Below, in pieces: positions 15,810-23,866 of a DNA stretch of 64,000 nt. Origin of the DNA: CAVUNY01 sp963768585 (lineage in GTDB: Bacteria > Chloroflexota > Anaerolineae > Anaerolineales > Anaerolineaceae). Made by a program: the position numbers and the translations under genes. A model generated the notes under the pieces. It saw only the letters and a program-made list of their open reading frames with translations, ran no database searches and was not told where the DNA came from. The first letter of the stretch is position 1, and each line of letters starts with the position of its first letter. Location: NCBI GenBank assembly GCA_963768585.1, contig CAVYIF010000015.1:124001-188000 (forward strand), written 5' to 3'.

Positions 15810-17546
15810 TCACTTTTCCACTGGGATGGTTGCGGTTTCCATTAAGATATCCGGATCGGTAAATCCTTTTTGCTGCGCAATTTCCTGGAACGTTCGCCGG
15901 AAGAATAATTTTACGTTGACCTGACCCGCTACGCCTGCCGGTAGGTCAAAAGTATACTGGGTTGAGTCGGTCGCCAGGGCTGCCAGGCGGCTGTCTTCAA
16001 CGACGGTCACCGGGCGCCAGTAAGCTGCGGTTGGGGTCTCACCGGTCCAATCATCACGCAGCACTTTGGCAAACGTCTTGCCCGGCGTGCCGCTGTAGTT
16101 TCCGGACCAGGCCGGGTTGACCGGTCCCTGGCTGAGGTTAACCGGCACGCCCTGCGCATCCGTCACTTCCACCACCAGGATCATCGAACGGGTGGGCGCG
16201 TCCGTGGGTACGGAATGCCCGGTCTGGTCATTGGTCAGGCTGACCTGTACCTGAAGCTGATCGCCCACCCGTTGGGCAGAACTGACCAGCGAGACGGCGT
16301 TTTGCAGCAGCGTTTCATCCGCGGCCCCCGGCATGGTATGGTCGTGCAGAGGAGTGTAATCGCGCAGGATGCCACCCTTTTCCGGAAAGACAAAATATTG
16401 GGCGTCCGACACCAGCATGTGACATTCCTGGCAGGTCTTGCCAGTATTGGGATCGCTGTACGGGCTGTCCAGCCATTCGCCGTAGGAATTATAGATCACC
16501 GTACCGCCGGTCACATTACCGACGCCTACCACTCCACCAAACACGCCGTAATGGCAGGGCGCGCAGTATTCGCTCTGGGTTTGCAGCGGCGAGTAGCTCA
16601 CCCGGCGGGGCACGTCCAGCAAAGTACCGAAGAAGACCTGGGCATCTCCCTCAGGCCGGTAAAGGCGCATGGACAGGATGCCGGGCATGTCCGGCTTGGG
16701 CAGGTTGGTCTTGGGATCAATGATTACATCCCCGACCTTATGGCAGAATTCGCAAGATATTCCATCCAGACCAGGGCCGCTCGACACCACCGGAAGGGTC
16801 GCGGGGGAAATTACGCCGTTGGAATGTTCGATGGTCAAGGAGGTGTGGCAGCCAGACCAACCGCAGTTGTTGTTATTGGGCACCTTGGAAGCTACCGGGG
16901 TGTGGCAGGTGGCGCAGTTACCGGCCCGATTAGGCGTGTCCAGCTGGAAACCGGCCCCATAATAGGGCTGGCTGGCATCCGGCGGCAGGGGTTTGCCCTG
17001 CATATCAAACTTCACCGGCTGACCCGGGTTGCCGTTGACATCCGTACCGGTATAGATCGAAAGAAAACGCGGGTTTATTGCCGATTGAGAATGGGCATCC
17101 GCCTGCCATTCCGGATACTCGCGGTGGCACAGGCCGCAGCTGGCCGAAAAATCTACCCCTTCGAAAGAAAACCAGGGATATTGGGCGTTATCTTTTTCAT
17201 ACAGCGGCTTGAGCGTAATCTGGATATCTTTGCCGCCTTTCCAATCCGCCGCATTGGGGTTGAGTTCGGTGTAGCCCACGAAATAACCCGGCGTCCAGGC
17301 GGTGACCATCACCGGGGTGACTTTTCCCACCCCGCTCAATTGAAAACTTCCATCCTGGGCCGTGGTGGTTCTGTCATCTACGCCCTTAATCTGGACCAGC
17401 GCCCCGGCGACCGGGCCATCCGCGGTCAGGATTGTGCCGGAAATAGTCGAAGGTAGGGGCACAGGCCACTTCACCAGCGAACCCAGCGTGAAACCCAGGA
17501 ACACCAATAGAGAACAGATAAATACTACCAGTATCGCTTTTTTCAT
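15810..17546 (-). CDS. Multiheme cytochrome c with N-terminal Ig-like domain
   Basis: A 578-residue exported protein. Residues 1-28 form a signal or anchor helix. Residues 35-115 form a carboxypeptidase-regulatory-like Ig fold (SGTILTADGPVAGALVQI, DGSFQL). The heme region has five CxxCH sites at C137, C211, C265, C328 and C372, and one CX4CH at C228. The C-terminal domain (about 425-578) has TGHSVPT and PTRSMILVVEV, a pattern seen at the end of other multiheme cytochromes. The protein should carry six c-type hemes outside the membrane and take part in electron transfer, but the partner is unknown. It lies nine bases after oppC and 13 before oppF on the same strand, so it is almost certainly co-transcribed with an ABC importer, which is unusual. 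No other respiratory gene or cytochrome maturation gene is present. Confidence 0.85.
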   Translation of the reverse strand: MKKAILVVFICSLLVFLGFTLGSLVKWPVPLPSTISGTILTADGPVAGALVQIKGVDDRTTTAQDGSFQLSGVGKVTPVMVTAWTPGYFVGYTELNPNAADWKGGKDIQITLKPLYEKDNAQYPWFSFEGVDFSASCGLCHREYPEWQADAHSQSAINPRFLSIYTGTDVNGNPGQPVKFDMQGKPLPPDASQPYYGAGFQLDTPNRAGNCATCHTPVASKVPNNNNCGWSGCHTSLTIEHSNGVISPATLPVVSSGPGLDGISCEFCHKVGDVIIDPKTNLPKPDMPGILSMRLYRPEGDAQVFFGTLLDVPRRVSYSPLQTQSEYCAPCHYGVFGGVVGVGNVTGGTVIYNSYGEWLDSPYSDPNTGKTCQECHMLVSDAQYFVFPEKGGILRDYTPLHDHTMPGAADETLLQNAVSLVSSAQRVGDQLQVQVSLTNDQTGHSVPTDAPTRSMILVVEVTDAQGVPVNLSQGPVNPAWSGNYSGTPGKTFAKVLRDDWTGETPTAAYWRPVTVVEDSRLAALATDSTQYTFDLPAGVAGQVNVKLFFRRTFQEIAQQKGFTDPDILMETATIPVEK

Positions 17547-17555
17547 AAAATTCTC

Positions 17556-18692
17556 CTACATGGTCGCGTAGGGATCGGCCGCATCCCGCAGGCCGTCGCC
17601 CATGAAATTAAAGCCCAGCACAGCGACCACGATAAAGGCGATTGGCGCCAGGATCCAGGCATTCTGGCCGAGGGTCTGAATGTCCTGCGTATTGCGCATC
17701 ATCAACCCCCAGCTGATCAAAGGCTCCGAAATGCCAATCCCCAGGAAGCTGAGAAAGGATTCGGCCAGGATTACGCCGGGTACGGTCAGGGTCAGGATGA
17801 CGATCACGTGGCTGAGGGTATTGGGATACAGGTGGCGGAAGATGATGCGCGCATCCGAGGCGCCCATCTCCTTGGCCGCCAGGATGAAATCCGTCTCGCG
17901 CAAGGAGAGCACCTTGCCGCGCACCTCGCGCGCCAGGGTAGTCCACGACAGCAGGGCAAAAATGCACGCCATAATAATAAACACGGTGAAAGAATCGGCC
18001 GTTTTTGGCACCAGGGCGGCCAGCGCCATCCACAGCGGCAGACTGGGGAAAGCCGCTACAAACTCGGTGAAGCGTTGCAGGACATTATCCACCGTGCCAC
18101 CGAAATAGCCCGAGGCCACGCCCAGCACCGAGCCAAAAACGATGCTGATGATTGCGCCAAAGAGGCTCATCGCCAGAGAAATACGCCCGGCCTCGCAGGC
18201 CTTGCCCCACAGGTCGCGCCCCAATTTATCGGTACCCAGGATATAAATCGTGCCGCCCTCCTCCACCCCGTACAGATGCAAATTGGTGGGGATCAGGCCC
18301 AGCAGCTTGTATTCTGAGCCCTGGACGAAAAGTTTGATCTCGTAGGCCGTGGAGGTGTCTTCCACCCACTGCACCTGGAAGGTGAGCGGGTTGAGTGTAT
18401 AGACGTAATTGTAAACGAAGGGCCGCAGGTGGAACTTGCCCTCATGGTCGATAAAATGCACCTGCTGGGGCGGGATGAAGGCCTCTTGCAGATTAACCCC
18501 ATAAATCGTGGTCGGGCTGAAGAAGTCGGCAAAGATGGCCAGCATGAGCAAAACCAGCACCATCAATCCGCCGACGATGGAGGCTGTGCTGCGCCGGAAG
18601 CGGCGCCAGACCAGTTGAGCATAGCTTTCGTTGACTTCGTGCCCGGAAAGAACCCGGCTTACCTGCTCGCGATCGGTGATTTCTTGATTCAT
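17556..18692 (-). CDS. oppC: Opp-type ABC transporter permease, OppC family
   Basis: A 378-residue permease with an N-terminal OppC_N helix (about 35-55), a long extracytoplasmic loop (about 60-150) containing GTDKLGRDLWGKACEAGRISL, five further membrane segments and the coupling motif EMGASDARIIFRHLYPNTLSHVIV. The loop near residues 65-140 is longer than in the enterobacterial proteins and has an unusual insertion around LNPLTFQVQWVEDTS, which is a common feature of the long OppC relatives in thermophiles. It pairs with OppB 19 bases upstream. Confidence 0.9.
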   Translation of the reverse strand: MNQEITDREQVSRVLSGHEVNESYAQLVWRRFRRSTASIVGGLMVLVLLMLAIFADFFSPTTIYGVNLQEAFIPPQQVHFIDHEGKFHLRPFVYNYVYTLNPLTFQVQWVEDTSTAYEIKLFVQGSEYKLLGLIPTNLHLYGVEEGGTIYILGTDKLGRDLWGKACEAGRISLAMSLFGAIISIVFGSVLGVASGYFGGTVDNVLQRFTEFVAAFPSLPLWMALAALVPKTADSFTVFIIMACIFALLSWTTLAREVRGKVLSLRETDFILAAKEMGASDARIIFRHLYPNTLSHVIVILTLTVPGVILAESFLSFLGIGISEPLISWGLMMRNTQDIQTLGQNAWILAPIAFIVVAVLGFNFMGDGLRDAADPYATM

Positions 18693-18711
18693 GAAAGTCT
18701 TCCTCTCTGGG

Positions 18712-19707
18712 CTAACTGTAACGGATGCGCGGGTCCAGGACGGACAAGAAGATGTCGGCCAGCAGGTTGCCGATCAAGATCAGGGCGCCGTACATCAAGA
18801 GCAGCGAACCGGAAATATAAATATCCTGGTTGACCAGCAACTCATAGAACAGCGGGCCCATGGTGGGCAGGCCGAGTACGATGGCAGCCTCCAATTCACC
18901 TTGCATCATGTAGGGCAGCACCGTGCCCTGGTAAGCGACGATGGTGTGCAGCGCATTGGGCACGGCATGTTTCATAATCACGGTGTCTTCCTTCAAGCCT
19001 TTAGAGCGGGCGGTGGTCACATACTGCATGCCCAATACATCCAGCAGGTTGCCGCGCATCACGCGCATGTTGCGGGCGATGCCGCCCAGCCCGGCGATGA
19101 GCAGTGCCGGCCAGATGTGCCGGAACATGTCCACCACCTTGGCCCAGCTCCAGGGAGCAAACACATACTGGGCCGAGAAAAAATTGGTGATACTGGGCTG
19201 TTTCAATTCGATGACGATGATATACAGAAGGATAATGGCGATGGAAAAACGCGGTACCGATGTAAAAATAAAGGCCAGGATGGCCCAGAAGTTATCCCAG
19301 AAGCCGTACTTGCGCGGCGCGACAAAGATTCCCAGGCCGACTCCAAACAGGGTGGAGATAACATGGGCGATTACTGCCAGCAGGAGCGTCTTGGGAAGGC
19401 GGTCGGCGATCAATTCACCCACATCCTTGCGGTAGGCAAAGGAATAGCCAAATTTGCCTTCGGTAACAATCCCCTTGACCCAGGTGAAAAATTGGACCGT
19501 AAGCGGTTGGTCCAGGCCGTACTGCTCGCGCACGATCTGCGCTGCCCTTTGGGCCTCCTCAAAGGGGCTGCCGCGGTCGATCAGGTACTGTTGGTAGCGG
19601 GTGGAGAAATCTCCCGGCGGAAGTTTGATGATGATAAAGGACACAATCCCGATCCCTACCAGCAAGAAAAATGCAATCACCAGCCGGCGAAGAATGTAAT
19701 TGATCAT
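18712..19707 (-). CDS. oppB: Opp-type ABC transporter permease, OppB family
   Basis: A 331-residue permease starting MINYILRRLVIAFFLLVGIGIVSFIIIKLPPGD, the standard OppB opening. Six membrane segments are visible and the EAA-like coupling region reads YVTTARSKGLKEDTVIMKHAVPNAL. The periplasmic loop near 40-80 has EEAQRAAQIVREQYGLDQPL. It forms the membrane channel with OppC. The preceding gap to oppA contains two strong hairpins, which probably lower expression of the membrane components relative to the binding protein. Confidence 0.9.
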   Translation of the reverse strand: MINYILRRLVIAFFLLVGIGIVSFIIIKLPPGDFSTRYQQYLIDRGSPFEEAQRAAQIVREQYGLDQPLTVQFFTWVKGIVTEGKFGYSFAYRKDVGELIADRLPKTLLLAVIAHVISTLFGVGLGIFVAPRKYGFWDNFWAILAFIFTSVPRFSIAIILLYIIVIELKQPSITNFFSAQYVFAPWSWAKVVDMFRHIWPALLIAGLGGIARNMRVMRGNLLDVLGMQYVTTARSKGLKEDTVIMKHAVPNALHTIVAYQGTVLPYMMQGELEAAIVLGLPTMGPLFYELLVNQDIYISGSLLLMYGALILIGNLLADIFLSVLDPRIRYS

Positions 19708-19743
19708 GCCACCTCCAGAGTACTGCTTCTAAGAAATCGGGGG

Positions 19744-19774
19744 GTATGTTTTCCCGCTACGTGGGAAAACATAC
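19744..19774 (-). promoter_or_regulatory. Intra-operon hairpin 2 (oppA-oppB gap)
   Basis: Perfect 12-bp inverted repeat, GTATGTTTTCCC and its complement around a seven-base loop, located 37 bases before the oppB start on the minus strand. No U tract follows on that strand, so it looks more like an mRNA stability or attenuating structure than a full terminator. Confidence 0.6.
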
Positions 19775-19796
19775 CATCCGGATTTTACAGCCAGGG

Positions 19797-19830
19797 GGTT
19801 GGGTTGGAGGAAGTTTCCTCCAACCCAACC
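19797..19830 (-). promoter_or_regulatory. Intra-operon hairpin 1 (after oppA)
   Basis: Perfect 16-bp inverted repeat, GGTTGGGTTGGAGGAA and its complement with a two-base spacer, lying 17 bases beyond the oppA stop. A strong stem directly after a binding-protein gene is a common way to keep its mRNA abundant. No U tract follows on the minus strand. Confidence 0.65.
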
Positions 19831-19846
19831 AGCGAATCAAAAGGGT

Positions 19847-22045
19847 TTACTTATAAACCGGGATGGTGTCGGGGCGGTTCTGCGGCAGCTGCTGGTCCAC
19901 GGGGGTCCAGAGCTGATCCAGCAGGACGGCATCTTCTACCCAGGTGTACATGAACACCGGCGTGCCATCGGGGACGTTCTTGCTCCGCTTGGCTATGCCC
20001 AGACCGTAGCGCCCAACAAAGATGCCCAGATCGTACACGTTTTCGGTGAAGATCTTATTGTACTGCGACATCAAGTCCTTGCGCCCGGCGGCATCGAAGG
20101 TACCGCGGTATTTCTGCACGAGATCCACCAGTTTCGGTTCGAAGTCCATCATCTGGCGCGGGGTGGTACCCTCGCGGTGCCAGTTAAAGTTCTTGGTGTA
20201 GGGTGCCATACCGGATGGGTTGGTGAAGGGCAGGGCAAAGTTCTGCCCGCCGCGGTTGACCACCATATCCCAGGTGCTGGCATTATCCTGATCGGTAGCG
20301 GTCGCGCTGTCGGTAATCCGCATGTTGACCTTGATCCCGACCGCACCCCACTGGTTGACCAGGGCTTCGGCCACACTTTGGGTTTCCTTGGCGTCCTGCG
20401 AGGCGCGCAGTTCGATCACAACCGGCTGCCCGGCCTGGGAACCCGTGGTCCATTCGATTACGCCGTCATTGTTGGTATCCTTCAGACCGATCTCAGCCAG
20501 CAAGATCTTGGCCGAGGCGGGATCGTAGGGATAGTAGACAACCGACTGCTGATCGAATTCGGGGGCACCAGGATACAGACCACCTGCCCATCCGCGCAGG
20601 AAGGGACCCTTCATGATCGATTGGGCGATGCCGTCACGGTCGGCAGCGTAGCTCAGGGCCTGGCGGAAGCGCAGGTCGCGGAACAGTTCGCGGATGGCTG
20701 TGTCGCGTTCGCTCTGAATGCCAACACCCAACGCGTAGTTGAATGAGACGAAGTAGCCCAGCGTTTCCGGACCCCAGGAGATGCTGAACTTAGACGCGGG
20801 ATCTTGCGCGGCGGTCATAGCCTGCACGAAGGTGCTGGGGTTCTCCAGGTTCATTTGGTCGCAATCACCGGCGATAGTGCACAGGTCGCGTCCGATGCCG
20901 CTTGAGCCCTTGCGGTACTGGATTTCATCCATATAGGGCAGCTGGTTGCCGGCTTCGTCTACTTTCCAGTAGTACGGGTTGCGGCGCATGATCATCAGCT
21001 CGTCGGTCTTGTATTCAGTGATAACCCACGGGCCCAGGGTGACCAGGGGCAGCTTGTCGGGGGGCAGGGCGTCGGCAAAATCTTTGTAGCTCGGCTTGGG
21101 GTCAGCGGTGCTCCACTTGGGGTGAAGGGGTTTCAGCTGGTGAGCCGGCATGACATGGAAATTGTCTTCATTCATCAGATAGAAGGCATCATAGGGCTTG
21201 GAGACCGGGAAGGTGAACTTGATGTTGTAGTCATCAACCTTCTCCAGCGTGGCGGGCTTGCCATCCCACGACCAGGCATCCTGGTGGCGGGGCGCCGCGA
21301 CGTTGTCATCCAGGATGTAGCCTTCCCAGGTGAACATGACGTCATCTGCAGTGAAGGGCACGCCGTCCGACCAACTGGCGCCTTCGATCAGGTGCATGGT
21401 CAGCTCTTTGCCGTCTGGGGACCAATCCCAGCTCATGGCGACCTCGGGCATGGGTTCGATGTCCTGGGTTGCGCGGAACAGTGGGCCGGTCTTGACCAGC
21501 GCGCCGTAGCGGCTGGTGTAGGATTCGATGCCGAACCAGCCCATGGTGGTGCCGGCCATATCGTTATAGCCAGCGGTGGGGCAGGCCGAGAAGCCGCGCC
21601 ACAGGTCGCCGTACACGCCAATGCCGTCCTTCATCCCGGAGGTCAAATATACGGCCGGTTCCTTGGGCAGGCGATCCTTGACGGGCGGCAGCGTGCCATC
21701 CGCGACGAATTTATCCAACCAGGGGACCTGGGTGTAGCTATCCATCGCCTTGTAGGTCACGATCTGGTCGATCGGCAGTTTTTTAACCGTCGAACCGCCC
21801 AAACCCAAATCGGGAGGATTGGGGTAAGGGATGGGAGCCATAACTTTGCCAGGCTCCGCAGTAGCAGGAGGAGCCGTGGTAGGCTCAGGGGCCTTGGTCG
21901 CCGCCGGAACAGCGGTCGCAGCGGGCGCCGAAGTTGCGGCTGGCGCTGTGGTAGGCTCGGGAGTCGCGGCGGGGGCACAGGCAGAGAGCACCATCATGCT
22001 GACAATCACCAGCGACATGAGTTTCCAAAACAGGTTATGTTTCAT
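19847..22045 (-). CDS. oppA: Extracellular solute-binding lipoprotein, family 5
   Basis: A 732-residue lipoprotein: signal peptide ending in the lipobox VLSAC (C23), an Ala/Pro/Thr-rich linker (about 25-65), then a cluster C binding protein. Family 5 markers include the WSDGVPFTADDVMFTWE segment, the VTLGPWVITEYKTDELMIMRRNPYYWKVDEAG region, and the RFRQALSYAADRDGIAQSI segment. It captures the substrate outside the membrane for OppB/C/D/F. At over 700 residues it is longer than typical peptide-binding proteins (about 500-550), as in family 5 proteins that bind oligosaccharides in Thermotogae. The start is ATG 22045 with AGAGGAGAT upstream. Confidence 0.9.
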   Translation of the reverse strand: MKHNLFWKLMSLVIVSMMVLSACAPAATPEPTTAPAATSAPAATAVPAATKAPEPTTAPPATAEPGKVMAPIPYPNPPDLGLGGSTVKKLPIDQIVTYKAMDSYTQVPWLDKFVADGTLPPVKDRLPKEPAVYLTSGMKDGIGVYGDLWRGFSACPTAGYNDMAGTTMGWFGIESYTSRYGALVKTGPLFRATQDIEPMPEVAMSWDWSPDGKELTMHLIEGASWSDGVPFTADDVMFTWEGYILDDNVAAPRHQDAWSWDGKPATLEKVDDYNIKFTFPVSKPYDAFYLMNEDNFHVMPAHQLKPLHPKWSTADPKPSYKDFADALPPDKLPLVTLGPWVITEYKTDELMIMRRNPYYWKVDEAGNQLPYMDEIQYRKGSSGIGRDLCTIAGDCDQMNLENPSTFVQAMTAAQDPASKFSISWGPETLGYFVSFNYALGVGIQSERDTAIRELFRDLRFRQALSYAADRDGIAQSIMKGPFLRGWAGGLYPGAPEFDQQSVVYYPYDPASAKILLAEIGLKDTNNDGVIEWTTGSQAGQPVVIELRASQDAKETQSVAEALVNQWGAVGIKVNMRITDSATATDQDNASTWDMVVNRGGQNFALPFTNPSGMAPYTKNFNWHREGTTPRQMMDFEPKLVDLVQKYRGTFDAAGRKDLMSQYNKIFTENVYDLGIFVGRYGLGIAKRSKNVPDGTPVFMYTWVEDAVLLDQLWTPVDQQLPQNRPDTIPVYK

Positions 22046-22255
22046 TTTCTTACATCTCCTCTGATTAGAACATCTTGTGGTTGGATCACCCGGGCTTCCA
22101 ACCTGCTTGGTCTTACAAATGGGTGAAGATTGGTATTGCGCACCGGGTGCTGCGCCAATATTGAGAAGTTAACTCGCGAAGATCGCACCACCTCCTTTTT
22201 CACAGGGTTTTTGGCTCGATCGAAGCCACGATTCACTACCAATAGAAGCCTGCGG

Positions 22256-23263
22256 TTAATACAACCAGCAGGACGCCGTATGACCGGGAGCAATTTCCTT
22301 AAGCAGGGGTTCTTTTTCCCGGCAGATCTCCATTGCCCGCGGGCAGCGCGGTTCGAAGGGACAGCCGACGATTTTTTCGGTGGGTGTCGGCACCATACCG
22401 CAAATCGGCACCAGCACCTTTTTTCCCTTGCGTCCTAACACGGGCACCGAGTTTAATAAACCAACCGTATAGGGGTGAAGCGGTTGGTGGAATATGGTTC
22501 TGGTATCCGCATATTCCACTACCTTGCCCAGGTACATCACTGCCACATGGTCTGACACTTGAGAAACCACCCCCAGGTTGTGGGTGATGAGGATGATAGA
22601 GGAATCAAAATCTTGCTGAAGCTCGTTCATCAGGTCCAGAATTTGGGCCTGAACGGTCACATCCAGGGCAGTGGTGGGCTCATCGGCGATCAGAATCGCC
22701 GGGTTGCAAGACAGGGCCATGGCGATCATCACCCGCTGGCGCATCCCACCGCTCAATTGGTGAGGATATTCATTCAGGCGCTGCTTGGGAGCGCTGATCT
22801 GCACCTTGGTCAGCATTTCCAGGGCGCGGTCCATGGCATCTTTATGGTTCATGTTTTGATGAATCTGGACCGTTTCGGCGATCTGAGCGCCGATGGTATA
22901 CAGTGGGTTGAGCGAGGTCATCGGCTCCTGGAAAATGATGGCAATTTGCCCACCGCGAATATCGCGTATTTCGGACCCGCGCGGATCGAGCTTGGTCAGG
23001 TCGACCGGTGAATTGGAGCCCTTCTTGAACAAATTGACCTCACCTTCGACGATTTTGCCAGGCGGCGAGGGGATCAGGCGCATGACCGACATGGCCATGA
23101 TACTTTTTCCGCAGCCGCTCTCGCCCACCACACCCAGTGTGCTGGAGAATGGCAGCGACAGGTCAACGCCATCCAATGCGCGGACGGTGATTCTCTCAAG
23201 GAAGAAATAGGTTTTGAGATTCTTGATTTCTAAGATCGGTGGGGCAGCTTTTTTTTCGGTCAT
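22256..23263 (-). CDS. oppD: Opp-type ABC transporter ATP-binding protein, OppD family
   Basis: A 335-residue ATPase. Walker A is GESGCGKSI, the signature is LSGGMRQRVMIAMAL, Walker B is ILIADEPTTALDV, and the C-terminal cysteine-bearing extension includes CPFEPRCPRAMEIC. It forms the ATPase pair with OppF. ATG 23263 overlaps the stop of the receiver-like gene by four bases, so translation of the two is coupled. A 210-base gap follows before oppA, without a recognisable gene. Confidence 0.9.
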   Translation of the reverse strand: MTEKKAAPPILEIKNLKTYFFLERITVRALDGVDLSLPFSSTLGVVGESGCGKSIMAMSVMRLIPSPPGKIVEGEVNLFKKGSNSPVDLTKLDPRGSEIRDIRGGQIAIIFQEPMTSLNPLYTIGAQIAETVQIHQNMNHKDAMDRALEMLTKVQISAPKQRLNEYPHQLSGGMRQRVMIAMALSCNPAILIADEPTTALDVTVQAQILDLMNELQQDFDSSIILITHNLGVVSQVSDHVAVMYLGKVVEYADTRTIFHQPLHPYTVGLLNSVPVLGRKGKKVLVPICGMVPTPTEKIVGCPFEPRCPRAMEICREKEPLLKEIAPGHTASCWLY

Positions 23264-23670
23264 TTACCTTTTTCCAATCTTTGAGCGTTATTTGCGAATC
23301 GTTTTGCCAGGGACTGGTCCAACAGGGTATGCAGTTCGGTGGGCAGGACGGGTTTAACCACATAGGCCAGCGCGCCGCGTTCCAACCCCACTTTGCGATC
23401 ATCTTCCACGCTGCACAGCACGACCAGGGGCGGGTTATGAGAAGCATGAATTTCGTTCAGCAGCAACCAACCTTCTCCATCGTTGACCGCCGGTTCAATG
23501 ATCATGGCATCCAGGAGTTTTTCTTTGAGATGTCGGCGTGTTTCGGCAACGCTTTCGCAGGTGATGACCTGGTAACTTTCTCCCAATTCACGGGAATACA
23601 ATTCCAGCGCCAGCAAGTCTTCATCTAAAACCAGGACTATGGGTTTCTTCAGGTCCACGCATCGCTCCAT
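23260..23670 (-). CDS. Degenerate receiver-domain protein
   Basis: A 136-residue stand-alone protein with the CheY-like fold. The acidic pair region reads IVLVLDEDLLALE, and the conserved Lys appears in AYVVKPVLPTEL. The phospho-acceptor position, normally Asp in a hydrophobic strand, is Glu in DAMIIEPAVNDGEGW. A Glu there mimics or prevents phosphorylation, so the domain probably works as a constitutive or ligand-gated protein interaction module, not a conventional response regulator. It overlaps oppD by four bases and sits between the hybrid sensor and the transporter genes, so it is part of that regulatory system. Partner and output are unknown. Confidence 0.78.
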   Translation of the reverse strand: MERCVDLKKPIVLVLDEDLLALELYSRELGESYQVITCESVAETRRHLKEKLLDAMIIEPAVNDGEGWLLLNEIHASHNPPLVVLCSVEDDRKVGLERGALAYVVKPVLPTELHTLLDQSLAKRFANNAQRLEKGK

Positions 23671-23866
23671 TCGTTACGAATACAGTCGGAAAACTTGCCT
23701 GTCCCCCCTGGTCAGTGGACACTGGCACCGCCGAAAAGACTTTTAAACACACTTACGCTAATCTGCCATTAATCCACAGCTTAGGCAATGTTAATAATAC
23801 ATCCTACAGTAGTAGGCATGTCTTGGATAAAAAAACACTCTGATTTGGATTTTTACGGGGAAACGG
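23671..23866 (-). other. Gap between sensor and receiver-like gene
   Basis: No gene is seen in these 196 bases. A small inverted repeat CCTAC/GTAGG lies at about 23807-23820, and on the minus strand a run of seven T's follows the end of the sensor gene (about 23827-23833) without a clear preceding stem. It is the most likely place for a promoter driving the opp genes and could contain the AraC-type binding sites, but no convincing -35/-10 pair or direct repeat was identified. Confidence 0.35.

Noticed and set aside
16215..17456. Plus-strand open frame opposite the multiheme cytochrome
   Set aside because: The minus-strand frame has regular heme motifs and a signal peptide, while this frame has none.
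18691..19953. Plus-strand open frame across oppB and its flank
   Set aside because: It runs antisense to an obvious OppB permease and through the inter-gene hairpins.
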